24,290 nucleotides of DNA from an uncultured Bacilli bacterium (GTDB lineage: Bacteria > Bacillota_I > Bacilli_A > RF39 > UBA660). The stretch spans positions 1 to 24,290 of the forward strand of contig CAJTIX010000021.1 in assembly GCA_910576795.1 (NCBI GenBank), given 5' to 3'. The notes below the pieces were generated by a model, which did no database searches, was not told where the DNA came from, and was given only the letters and a program-made list of their open reading frames with translations. Shown one piece after another: positions 16,683-23,987 of the stretch; within the stretch, counting starts at the first letter, position 1; every line of letters begins with the position of its first letter. The position numbers and the translations under genes were made by a program.

Positions 16683-17747
16683 TCAATCTATCATATAATG
16701 TCTAGGAACACGTTTACTAATATTACATAATACTTCATATACAATGGTATCCAATTGTTTAGCAATCAAACGAATATGTTCATTATCTCTTATCACTTCT
16801 ACTTTATCTAATACATTAACCGTATCATCTACTTGTACAAATAACATATCCATGCAGATATTTCCAACTATCTTATAAGGTTTTTCGTGGATATACACAA
16901 CACCATTTTGATACTTTCTTAAAATACCATCCGCATATCCAATTGCAACCACAGCAATTTTTTCATCCTGTTTGGCTTGGTAGGTCGCATGATATCCAAC
17001 TGTGTCACCTTTTTTGATTGAATTGATTTGAATCACTTTACTATACAACCGAAAAGTAGACTTTAAATGAAGAGATACATCATTCGTAAATCCATAGATA
17101 ATAATACCCAATCTACATCCATTCACATAAGGGGGTTTCGGATAATCTGTAAGTGCATCACTTGCTTGTATATGCACAATTTCTATTTCTTCTAAATTTA
17201 TATTTTTTGTAATATCCCCAAATTTTTGAAATTGCGCTAATGTTTTTGCAGTATGACAACTACTATGAATATGTGTATACACGCCTTCTACTATCACACA
17301 ATGTTCAAGAAGAAGGTGGTATACTTCTTCAAATTCTGTAGCTGAAGAAACACCCAAACGATTCATTCCCGTATTGACTTTAATATGGACCTTTGCACCT
17401 TCCAACTGATTCAAATTCAAAGATTGTAAATAAGCTAGACTTGTTATAGATATGGTAATATGATTTTGGATTGCTAAAGGAATATCATTATTTTGAATTA
17501 CACCCAAACAAAGAATAGGAATCTCCTTATATTTTTCCCTTAACTCTAACGCTTCTTCAAGAAGTGCAACTACTAAATAATTAACACCACCATTTATAAT
17601 AGCACCTGCAGTTTCCAAAGCACCATGACCATAGCTATCTGCTTTGACAACACCAAAATAATATTGATATTGATTGTATTTTTGAATAATTGATCGCACA
17701 TTATATTCAATATTTCCTAAATGAATTTCTGCATATGTATCTCTCAT
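16683..17747 (-). CDS. alr: Alanine racemase
   Basis: PLP-dependent enzyme interconverting L- and D-alanine for peptidoglycan synthesis. 354 aa, slightly short for the family (about 360-390). The PLP lysine is K35 in FGVVKADSYGHG, the second catalytic base is Y252 in VGYHATY, the carbamylated-lysine region is HIKVNTGMNRLG (K123, R130), and GYADGILRKYQN and NICMDM are the remaining signatures. CRLGIIIYG (211-219) replaces the more usual RPGIxLYG. Start ATG with AAGGA five bases upstream. The carboxypeptidase that removes D-Ala is the next gene. Upstream is the 432-bp gene-poor stretch; no clear promoter was found. Confidence 0.95.
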   Translation of the reverse strand: MRDTYAEIHLGNIEYNVRSIIQKYNQYQYYFGVVKADSYGHGALETAGAIINGGVNYLVVALLEEALELREKYKEIPILCLGVIQNNDIPLAIQNHITISITSLAYLQSLNLNQLEGAKVHIKVNTGMNRLGVSSATEFEEVYHLLLEHCVIVEGVYTHIHSSCHTAKTLAQFQKFGDITKNINLEEIEIVHIQASDALTDYPKPPYVNGCRLGIIIYGFTNDVSLHLKSTFRLYSKVIQINSIKKGDTVGYHATYQAKQDEKIAVVAIGYADGILRKYQNGVVYIHEKPYKIVGNICMDMLFVQVDDTVNVLDKVEVIRDNEHIRLIAKQLDTIVYEVLCNISKRVPRHYMID

Positions 17748-17788
17748 ATCGTTCCTTCTTCCTCTTGATATATTTTTATGAAATATAC

Positions 17789-17936
17789 TTAAAAAATATA
17801 TATGATAAAAATGGACTTTAAACTTATTTTTTGATTGTTGTTTAACTTAAATTGATTCTTTGCCACCATTCTTTCAACTGTTGAAAGAATAGCATTACAA
17901 ATGATTTCATTATCGCAAATCACTATTTTTATCCAA
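17789..17936 (-). pseudogene. Possible frameshifted small ORF upstream of alr
   Basis: A TTG (17936-17934) with AAAGGTGG about 7 nt upstream begins LDKNSDLR and stops. One base out of phase, the reading continues as DNEIICNAILSTVERMVAKNQF, then KLNNNQKISL, to a TAA at 17791-17789. Joined by a one-base correction the product would be about 48 aa. The residue pattern looks protein-like and I do not recognise it. It could be a chance open frame. Confidence 0.2.
17868..17890. repeat. 23-nt near-perfect palindrome (11-bp arms, 1-nt centre)
   Basis: ATTCTTTCAAC at 17868-17878 and GTTGAAAGAAT at 17880-17890 are exact reverse complements around a single T. No T-tract follows on either strand, so it is not a standard terminator. 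An operator for a dimeric regulator or a cruciform-forming site are options; it lies about 120 bp upstream of alr. Confidence 0.6.
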
Positions 17937-18068
17937 AATTCGCCCACCTTTCTAACAAATCAAATTTCAGTAAAAAGTATACTAGTAAAACTACTTTGAT
18001 TTATAATTTATATTTGTTCGCCCTTAATTTTTAGTTTTTTATTTGATGTCTCCTAATTTGGGTTCACA

Positions 18069-18128
18069 TCAATAATCTAGTGCTTTTGATTTTAATTTTA
18101 TTGATGGACTTACTAATTTAATATTCAT
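18069..18128 (-). pseudogene. Possible N-terminal remnant of a GNAT acetyltransferase
   Basis: A 19-codon ORF, MNIKLVSPSIKLKSKALDY then TGA. It resembles the first strand and helix of GNAT N-acetyltransferases (M-I-K-L-V-x-P-S ... ALDY), but nothing GNAT-like follows in any frame and no good ribosome binding site precedes it. Too short to be sure. Confidence 0.2.
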
Positions 18129-18179
18129 CTTTTAATCTTACATCTTTATTTATACATAACTTTAATTAATCATTTATTC

Positions 18180-19025
18180 CTAATTCTTTTCCACTTTAAT
18201 TTGTAATTTTCTTCTTTCTTTTTCTAACTCTTTTAAACTTTTCCTAGGGGTTGGCAATTTTTCAGGCATTGATCCACCTAATCTTTTAATTGTATTACGT
18301 ACTTCTTTTCCTACTTCATAATGTGTCTTATTGGCATCAATTTCAGTCTTAATATTTTCTCTTTCTAGTTTTTGTTCTGTTTGCGTTATTCTAAATAAAT
18401 TAGCTGCCAATTCAACACTTCCCATATTATCTAAAATATCTTCCCTATATCTCAATTTTTTTCTTTTAGCAATATCATCTGCTGTCTCACCATTATACAA
18501 CCCTTTATAACCAAAGTTATGAAATTTATCAAAATTTTTAACACCAGCATTTTTTGCAGCTTGATTTAAAGAAGAATTGCCTTTTTTTGTTAAGTTTCTT
18601 TGGTAAAATCTTTTTTCATCTTCTGTTAATTCACTATATTCTTTTTCGTTTATTTCTTGTTTTCTCGTTTGTATTGCAAAGTAAGTTTGACCTAAGGCTA
18701 TTACTTTTTTTCTTGGATCTCCATTTTGGACAATTAAATAACAAGCGTATCTATTTAATCTATAATCCATTATTTTTTTTACTCCACCTTTAGGCATTTC
18801 TAATGTTTTGCTGACCTCAGCAAAACATTCAGAAATATCATATTCACTATTTTCACAAGCTTGTTTCGCTTTTGTAATAACCAATTCAAAATTACGCCAT
18901 TGTGTATATTCAAGTGCTGCTTGTAATTCACGAGCATTCCAATATTCATATCCATTTTCATCAATATGTTTAATATCTTCAAAAGTAGTGGTGTCTTTAT
19001 TTTCTGTTATTTTTATTTTGTTCAA
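18180..19025 (-). CDS. dinD: DNA damage-inducible protein D (DinD-like)
   Basis: 281 aa, matching the DinD family length (about 275). The family features are visible: an N-terminal region FEDIKHIDENGYEYWNARELQAALEYTQWRNFE (15-47), RYACYLIVQNGDPRKKVIALGQTYFAIQTRKQE (about 92-124), and a middle-to-C-terminal segment with NLTKKGNSSLNQAAKNAGV, FHNFGYKGLYNG and LAANLFRITQTEQKL. E. coli DinD is SOS-induced and inhibits RecA-mediated strand exchange; whether this homolog does so is inference. The start is TTG at 19025-19023, preceded by the strong G-run AAGGGGGG; no usable ATG exists nearby. TATAAT lies about 20 nt further upstream. I see no LexA (CGAACN4GTTCG) box. It sits in an accessory patch between serS and alr with a broken XRE regulator. 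Confidence 0.85.
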   Translation of the reverse strand: MNKIKITENKDTTTFEDIKHIDENGYEYWNARELQAALEYTQWRNFELVITKAKQACENSEYDISECFAEVSKTLEMPKGGVKKIMDYRLNRYACYLIVQNGDPRKKVIALGQTYFAIQTRKQEINEKEYSELTEDEKRFYQRNLTKKGNSSLNQAAKNAGVKNFDKFHNFGYKGLYNGETADDIAKRKKLRYREDILDNMGSVELAANLFRITQTEQKLERENIKTEIDANKTHYEVGKEVRNTIKRLGGSMPEKLPTPRKSLKELEKERRKLQIKVEKN

Positions 19026-19168
19026 AACAATTACCCCCCTTGCAACTATATTATACTATAAAATCAAACTATTTTATTTAAAAGGTGGTTGAAAATTTTA
19101 TAACAGGATATGAGAAAACATCACGAAATTTTAGAAACCTTATAAAATAGGCCTTTCTAATATTTTTT

Positions 19169-19188
19169 GTAAATACAATTGTATTTAC
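19169..19188. promoter_or_regulatory. 20-bp perfect palindrome, candidate operator
   Basis: GTAAATACAATTGTATTTAC is identical on both strands over all 20 bp. It lies 20 bp past the stop of the broken XRE gene and about 145 bp upstream of dinD. Length and symmetry fit an operator for an HTH dimer. No T-tract follows, so it is not a terminator. Confidence 0.55.
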
Positions 19189-19207
19189 TCCCAAAATTAT
19201 TCCTGTG

Positions 19208-19334
19208 TCATTTGCACAACGATATTCCTTGTTCCCATTTAGAAATTGTTTTTCTAACTACATTTAATTTTATAGCAAATTCTCCTTGTGAAAGTCCTTT
19301 TGTTTTTTAATGATTTAATATTTTCTTTTAGCAA
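19208..19334 (-). pseudogene. Frameshifted, truncated XRE-family HTH regulator
   Basis: Minus strand. A TTG at 19334-19332 with AAAGGAG about 10 nt upstream reads LLKENIKSLKNK in one frame; the next frame continues GLSQGEFAIKLNVVRKTISK, then WEQGISLCK and TGA (19210-19208). Together these are helices 1-4 of an XRE/Cro-type DNA-binding domain (typical order: LKxLRxxKGLSQxExAxxLxVxRxTISKWExG). The frame changes within the run TTAAAAAACAAAAGG; removing one A restores a single frame (SLKTKGLSQGE). The total of 127 nt is one more than a multiple of three, consistent with a one-base insertion. The product also stops right after the recognition region, so it is truncated as well as shifted. Confidence 0.7.
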
Positions 19335-19426
19335 TTTATAACATCTCCTTTTCCTATAAGTGTTATATAAGGAACTGTTGGTTGCTAAAATCAATGCTTT
19401 TTAACATTTAATTTTCATTTTTACAT

Positions 19427-19449
19427 AAAGAAAAAGAGTCAAAGACTCT
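19427..19449 (-). terminator. Intrinsic terminator of serS
   Basis: Minus strand: AGAGTC (19449-19444), TTT loop, GACTCT (19440-19435), then TTTTCTTT. It lies 8 nt after the serS stop. Confidence 0.8.
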
Positions 19450-19457
19450 AGCTAAAA

Positions 19458-20741
19458 TTAATTGAATTCTATTTTTTCTTTACCACCCATATAAGGTCTT
19501 AATGCTTGCGGTATTTTAATACTTCCATCTGCTTGGTAATTGTTTTCTATAACAGCAATCAATCCTCTTGGGGTTGCAACTACAGTATTATTTAGGGTTG
19601 CAACCAAATAGTTTCCGTTTTCTCCTTTAGCTCTTATGCTAAGTCTTCTTGCTTGTGCGTCCCCTAAAGTAGAACATGACCCCACTTCAAAATATTTTTG
19701 TTGTCTTGGGCTCCATGCTTCTACATCACATGATTTTACTTTTAAATCAGCCAAATCTCCTGAACAACATTCCAGTGTTCTAACAGGAACATCTAAACTT
19801 CTAAAAAATTCAACAGTATAAGACCACATTTTATTGTACCAATCCATTGCTTCTTCTGGTTTACATAAAACTACCATTTCCTGTTTTTCAAATTGATGGA
19901 CACGGTATAAACCTCTTTCTTCTAATCCATGAGAACCTACTTCTTTTCTAAAGCATGGAGAGTAAGAAGTCATCGCAATAGGCAATTCACTTTCCTTGAT
20001 TAATTGTCCTTTGAATTTTCCAATCATAGAATGTTCACTTGTACCAATTAAATACAAATCTTCATTTTCAATTTTATACATCATCGCATCCATTTCTGCA
20101 AAAGACATCACACCAGTTACCACATCGCTTCTAATCATAAATGGTGGCACACAATATGTAAAACCTTTGTCAATCATAAAATCTCTTGCATAAGATAGCA
20201 TTGCGGAATGTAATCTGGCGATATCCCCCATCAAATAGTAAAATCCATTCCCAGAAGTTCTACCTGCAGATTCTTTATCCAATCCATTGAATGCTTCACA
20301 TATGTCAGCGTGATGTGGGATCTCATAGTCTGGGACAATTGGTTCTCCAAATTTTTCGATTTCTACATTTTCACGATCATCTTTTCCAATAGGAACACTT
20401 TCATCTATAATATTTGGAATTTTCATCATCATTTCTGTAATTTGAGAATCTAACACATCCACTTCTTTGGTAAGGGTATCAATTTCGTCTCCATAGTGTG
20501 TTACTTCATTTTTGATCAATTCTGCTTCTTCTTTTTTGCCTTCACGCATCAAAGCACCGATTTCGGAACTCTTTCGATTTCGGTCAGCTCTCATACTTTC
20601 CATATGGATTAGTTTCTCACATTTTTGATCATAAAGTGTAATTACTTGATCTACCAAAGGTAATTTTTCATCTTGAAATTTTTTTTGAATATTTTCCTTT
20701 ACTTTATCTGGATTTTCTTTTAAAAATTTAATATCAATCAT
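19458..20741 (-). CDS. serS: Seryl-tRNA synthetase
   Basis: Class II aminoacyl-tRNA synthetase. The correct start is the ATG at 20741 (MIDIKFLKENPDKVKENIQK), preceded by AGAGGA at 7 nt, giving 427 aa, the usual length. The frame is open further to 20819, but that extension is translated T-box leader. The N-terminal coiled-coil arm spans about 25-105. The catalytic core includes TSEHSMIGKFKGQLI, motif 2 (YRVHQFEKQEMV), SCSTLGDAQARRLSIR, and motif 3 with the invariant Arg in LNNTVVATPRGLIAVIENNY. Motif 3 and SCSTLGDAQARR differ from the common bacterial LNGSGLAVGR and SCSN pattern. Expression is controlled by the serine T-box leader immediately upstream; a terminator follows the gene. Confidence 0.95.
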   Translation of the reverse strand: MIDIKFLKENPDKVKENIQKKFQDEKLPLVDQVITLYDQKCEKLIHMESMRADRNRKSSEIGALMREGKKEEAELIKNEVTHYGDEIDTLTKEVDVLDSQITEMMMKIPNIIDESVPIGKDDRENVEIEKFGEPIVPDYEIPHHADICEAFNGLDKESAGRTSGNGFYYLMGDIARLHSAMLSYARDFMIDKGFTYCVPPFMIRSDVVTGVMSFAEMDAMMYKIENEDLYLIGTSEHSMIGKFKGQLIKESELPIAMTSYSPCFRKEVGSHGLEERGLYRVHQFEKQEMVVLCKPEEAMDWYNKMWSYTVEFFRSLDVPVRTLECCSGDLADLKVKSCDVEAWSPRQQKYFEVGSCSTLGDAQARRLSIRAKGENGNYLVATLNNTVVATPRGLIAVIENNYQADGSIKIPQALRPYMGGKEKIEFN

Positions 20742-20970
20742 ATCTGATTCCTCTTTTCTATATAACCCTATAAAACTGAAAAAAGCTATTAGCATAGGAG
20801 CGTTTCTACGCGGTACCATCCTACTAATAACTTAATTCAGCTAACGGTTTTACCCGGAAATGTTTACATTTCTCTTAAGAGTAGATTCATTTACCTTTAT
20901 GGTTCATTCACATCAGCCATGAACTTTCTTGACATAAATAATAAATTACTATTCTCTTTCATTGATTTAC
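20742..20970 (-). ncRNA. Serine-specific T-box riboswitch leader of serS
   Basis: The T-box sequence AGGATGGTACCGCG (20822-20809) matches the family consensus AGGGUGGNACCGCG with one change. Stem I closes by AAGAG (20958-20954) with CTCTT (20881-20877). The internal loop has AGTA on the 5' side and GAA-TCT-A on the 3' side, so the specifier codon is UCU (20885-20883), a serine codon, agreeing with the downstream gene. Uncharged tRNA-Ser is expected to stabilise the antiterminator and allow serS transcription. The predicted transcript start is about 20970. Confidence 0.9.
20779..20828 (-). terminator. T-box-controlled terminator in the serS leader
   Basis: Minus strand: ATTAGTAGGA (20828-20819) pairs with TCCTA and CTAAT in the 3' arm (20799-20788), with an inner GCG/CGC stem, followed by GCTTTTTT (T6 at 20784-20779). 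The 5' arm overlaps the T-box sequence, so terminator and antiterminator are mutually exclusive. Confidence 0.8.
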
Positions 20971-20976
20971 AAAACC

Positions 20977-21006
20977 ATTTTAACATATAAATTTCTATCT
21001 TGTCAA
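20977..21006 (-). promoter_or_regulatory. Promoter of the serS T-box transcript
   Basis: Minus strand: consensus -35 TTGACA (21006-21001), 18 nt spacer, -10 TAAAAT (20982-20977) preceded by TGT (extended -10). The -35 starts 4 nt after the polA stop codon. Confidence 0.75.
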
Positions 21007-21009
21007 ACG

Positions 21010-23616
21010 TTATTTGGCTTGATACCAATCAGTACCATATTCAATGTCTACCTTTAATGGAACATCCAAATCCAGTACGTGTTCCATACACTCTGTTATA
21101 ATTGCGATTACTTGTTCTTTTTCTTCCAATACAGTATCAAATACAAGCTCATCATGCACTTGTAAAATCATTTTAGATTGTAAATTTGCTTCTCTAAACT
21201 TTCGGTCAATATCCACCATTGCCTTTTTTATGATATCAGCACTCGTTCCCTGAATTGGTGTATTTAAAGCAATTCTCTCACCACTCGAACGAATAAGTTT
21301 ATTTTTATTGTTGAGCTCTGGAATCATTCGTTTGCGATGCATCATAGTTCTTACAAATCCATCTTGATATGCTTTTAAAACTGTTTCATCCATATATTCT
21401 TTAATTCCTGGATAACTTTCAAAATAATTATCAATGAATTGTTTTGCTTCATATGGAGTAATCCCTACATTTTCTGATAGTCCATAACTACTAATGCCAT
21501 AGATAATCCCGAAATTAACTGCTTTTGCGATACGACGCATTTCTTTTGTTACTTGATTTTCTTCTACTTTAAAGATATCTGCTGCAGTTTTGGTATGAAC
21601 ATCGACCTCACGCTTGAATGTATCAATCAAAGAATCCACATGCGCCATGTGTGCTAAAATACGTAATTCGATTTGAGAATAATCCCCACTGATAATAATG
21701 GAATTGGGACTTGGAACAAAGGCTTTACGAATTAATCTCCCATATTCATAACGAATGGGAATATTTTGTAAATTTGGTTCAATCGATGATAATCTTCCTG
21801 TTCTTGTTAGCGTTTGTGTATAAATAGTATGGATTTTACCATCGGATAGAATTGTATTCATAAGTCCTTCTACATAAGTCGTATATAATTTGGTAAGCAT
21901 ACGATATTCAATGATTTTATTTACGATAGGATGGGCATTTTGAATCTTATTCAAGATATCTACAGAAGTAGAATATCCACTTTTATTCTTTTTGCCGTGT
22001 GGTAAATTTAATTTTTCAAATAAAATTTCACCCAATTGTTTTGGGGAAGAAATATTAAATTCACATCCTGCATCATTATAGATATCTTTTTCGACCAATT
22101 CAATTTTGATCTGGATTTCTTCTCCCATTTTTTTGAGTGCTTCTTGATCAATATGAACACCATTATATTCCATATCTGCTAGCACACGTGCCAAAGGCAA
22201 TTCAATTTCAGAAAATAAAGAAAATAATTCTTCTTCTTTTAATTTTTGTTCAAATAATTCTTTTGTCTCATAGATAAACTTTGCTTTTAAAATCGCATGA
22301 TAAGCTGTAATATCTGGATTTTCTTCTTCGTAAATTTCTTTTGTTTTTAATTTTTTAAATACATTTTCATAGAAAGGAATCTCATAATGGAATTGATTGG
22401 CTAAGTAAGCGATATCATCTTTGATATTATAGTCGAGTAAGTAGGCTGCAATCATGGTATCAAATTCGATATTTTTTAAAGAAATATTGTGCCATTTGAG
22501 TGCGGTATAAATTTTTTTATAATCATAGGTATAATATATAAATTCTGATATTGGAGCTGGATTTTGTTGAAGCACTTCAAAAGGAATGTAAAAAGATTGT
22601 TCATCATTATAAATCGCCAGTCCTAAAATAGGGGCAGTATGATAATTGGTCCCTAATATTTCTAAATAACCAGCACTTGGTTTTGTAATCTTTACTTCCT
22701 CCATATTTTGAATGGTTTTGAAGGTATGATTTGCTTGTACATGATGTGGCATTTCTTTTTCTTCTTTTTTCAAAAAAGAATAGAATTCCAATTCTTCATA
22801 TAACCGATTTAACTCTTCATGATTTTTAGGTTTACATCTTACATCTTCCATACTGATTTCCATTGGAACATTACGAACAATCGTAGCCAAATGGTAACTC
22901 AAATATGCATCTTCTTTACTACTTTCCAATTTTTCTCTCATTTTAGGTGTAAAGGAATCCAAATGTTCATATACACCATCTAAAGTTTCATAATCCTGCA
23001 ACATTTTTAAAGCAGTTTTTTCTCCAATTCCACGTACACCTGGAATATTATCTGAAGAATCTCCCATCAAGGCTTTTAAATCAATGACATGGATCGGATC
23101 AATTCCATAGGCTTCATGAAATGTTTTTTTATTATATCGAATATAATCTTTTTGTTTGAGAAGTTTGATATCCACATCATCGCTAATGAGTTGCAGTAAA
23201 TCTTTATCGCTACTTACAATTGTTCCAATAAAATTAGGATCTTTGTCACAATATGCTGCGAAGGTTCCTAAAATATCATCGGCTTCATAGTTGTCACACT
23301 CATAATACTGAATTCCCATATAAGTTAACATTTCTTTGGCTTTTGGAAATTGCATTTTTAGTTCATCTGGTGTTTCTCCTCTACCACCTTTATAACCCTC
23401 ATACTCTTCATGACGAAATGTTTTTCCTTTATCAAAAGCTACTATCATATAGGTTGGTTTTTCTTCTAATATGATTTTATTCATCATATTGGCAAATCCA
23501 AAAAGGGCGTTGGTTGGAAACCCCTTACTATTGGTCATCATACCCCCATTGTACGCGGTTGCATAATAACTCCGAAATAGTAAGTTATTGCCATCTACTA
23601 ATATTATCTTTTCCAT
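21010..23616 (-). CDS. polA: DNA polymerase I
   Basis: 868 aa, complete. Fills gaps in replication (Okazaki fragments) and repair. The N-terminal 5'-3' exonuclease domain (about 1-290) has its acidic motifs: DGNNLLFRSYYA, AFDKGKTFRHEEY, CDNYEADDILG, SSDKDLLQL and GDSSDNIPGVRGIGEKTA. The central 3'-5' exonuclease region (about 300-470) lacks the DxE motif and the third motif, although DTMIAAYLLDYN remains, so proofreading is probably absent as in Bacillus Pol I. The polymerase domain has motif A SGDYSQIELRILAH (D645), motif B RRIAKAVNFGIIYG (694-707) and motif C QVHDELVF (D822). Start ATG with GAGG 8 nt upstream. No terminator separates it from the serS promoter. Confidence 0.97.
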   Translation of the reverse strand: MEKIILVDGNNLLFRSYYATAYNGGMMTNSKGFPTNALFGFANMMNKIILEEKPTYMIVAFDKGKTFRHEEYEGYKGGRGETPDELKMQFPKAKEMLTYMGIQYYECDNYEADDILGTFAAYCDKDPNFIGTIVSSDKDLLQLISDDVDIKLLKQKDYIRYNKKTFHEAYGIDPIHVIDLKALMGDSSDNIPGVRGIGEKTALKMLQDYETLDGVYEHLDSFTPKMREKLESSKEDAYLSYHLATIVRNVPMEISMEDVRCKPKNHEELNRLYEELEFYSFLKKEEKEMPHHVQANHTFKTIQNMEEVKITKPSAGYLEILGTNYHTAPILGLAIYNDEQSFYIPFEVLQQNPAPISEFIYYTYDYKKIYTALKWHNISLKNIEFDTMIAAYLLDYNIKDDIAYLANQFHYEIPFYENVFKKLKTKEIYEEENPDITAYHAILKAKFIYETKELFEQKLKEEELFSLFSEIELPLARVLADMEYNGVHIDQEALKKMGEEIQIKIELVEKDIYNDAGCEFNISSPKQLGEILFEKLNLPHGKKNKSGYSTSVDILNKIQNAHPIVNKIIEYRMLTKLYTTYVEGLMNTILSDGKIHTIYTQTLTRTGRLSSIEPNLQNIPIRYEYGRLIRKAFVPSPNSIIISGDYSQIELRILAHMAHVDSLIDTFKREVDVHTKTAADIFKVEENQVTKEMRRIAKAVNFGIIYGISSYGLSENVGITPYEAKQFIDNYFESYPGIKEYMDETVLKAYQDGFVRTMMHRKRMIPELNNKNKLIRSSGERIALNTPIQGTSADIIKKAMVDIDRKFREANLQSKMILQVHDELVFDTVLEEKEQVIAIITECMEHVLDLDVPLKVDIEYGTDWYQAK

Positions 23617-23637
23617 TTTTCATACCTCATTTTTATT

Positions 23638-23646
23638 ATTATAACA
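23638..23646 (-). promoter_or_regulatory. Extended -10 promoter of polA
   Basis: Minus strand: TGT followed by TATAAT (23643-23638). No good -35 at 17 nt (TTCCTA). The polA ATG is about 21 nt downstream. Confidence 0.5.
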
Positions 23647-23773
23647 TGTATCATATATTTTAGGAATATTTAGTTTGAATACTATTTCCTTTCTACTAAT
23701 TAATCAGTAGAAGAGTATGCTTATGAAAAACGAATCTATTTATTCCTCATCTTAGTTTATAATTTTAAGTATG

Positions 23774-23920
23774 TTAAACCCAAAAAACAGTAACCACATG
23801 AAATATTCCAACTACATTCATATTTTTCCCTTCATCAAAACAATACTCATTACCATCAATAGCCCTATCATTTGCTCTTAAACCAATTCCTATTAAAAAT
23901 TCATGTGTATTTGCTGTCAT
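23774..23920 (-). CDS. Unrecognised 48-codon ORF, possibly a gene remnant
   Basis: From the ATG at 23920 the frame reads MTANTHEFLIGIGLRANDRA, then IDGNEYCFDEGKNMNVVGIF and HVVTVFWV, ending TAA. An upstream in-frame GTG at 23935 would add VLVTY. The composition looks like a folded protein (alternating hydrophobic strands with an IDGNEY-type turn), unlike random AT-rich sequence. There is no well-placed ribosome binding site, and the frame is closed by a TAG just upstream. It may be the C-terminal scrap of a larger gene whose start was lost when the YhcG-type gene arrived. I do not recognise a family. Confidence 0.3.
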   Translation of the reverse strand: MTANTHEFLIGIGLRANDRAIDGNEYCFDEGKNMNVVGIFHVVTVFWV

Positions 23921-23987
23921 ATAGGTTACTAACACCCTCTAGAATGGAACATATACCCACTGATTATTCAGTCAATATTGAAAAATT

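Larger units (their letters stand above)
17748..18179. other. 432-bp gene-poor stretch between dinD and alr
   Basis: No intact gene. On the minus strand it holds two short broken-looking ORFs (described separately at 18069-18128 and 17789-17936) and a 23-nt near-perfect palindrome. The alr promoter must lie here; TTTAAA followed 16 nt later by TATATT near 17815-17790 is the best but weak candidate. Base composition is very AT-rich. It looks like eroded accessory sequence. Confidence 0.5.
19026..19457. other. 432-bp stretch between serS and dinD
   Basis: It contains, right to left, the serS terminator, a frameshifted XRE-type regulator, a 20-bp perfect palindrome and the probable dinD promoter (TATAAT about 20 nt before the G-rich ribosome binding site, with no good -35). 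No intact gene was found on either strand. Confidence 0.6.
23617..23987. other. 371-bp stretch between the YhcG-type gene and polA
   Basis: It holds the polA promoter at its left end, a 7-bp-arm hairpin (TTCTACT at 23691-23697, AGTAGAA at 23706-23712) without a T-tract, and a 48-codon minus-strand ORF described separately. Just after the YhcG stop, CTAGAAT (23939-23945) and ATTCTAG (23985-23991) form an inverted repeat enclosing smaller palindromes. No recognisable intact gene. Confidence 0.5.

Noticed and set aside
19005..19060. LexA/DinR box upstream of dinD
   Set aside because: No CGAACN4GTTCG-like sequence; the short TTTTGTTCAAAA palindrome at the start codon does not match the consensus.
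19085..19150. Plus-strand 21-codon GTG ORF (VVENFITGYEKTSRNFRNLIK) with AAAGG nearby
   Set aside because: Protein-like wording, but very short, with the Shine-Dalgarno too close to the GTG and no recognisable family; kept out of the feature list.
23691..23712. Hairpin TTCTACT/AGTAGAA as a terminator
   Set aside because: No T-tract follows on either strand.
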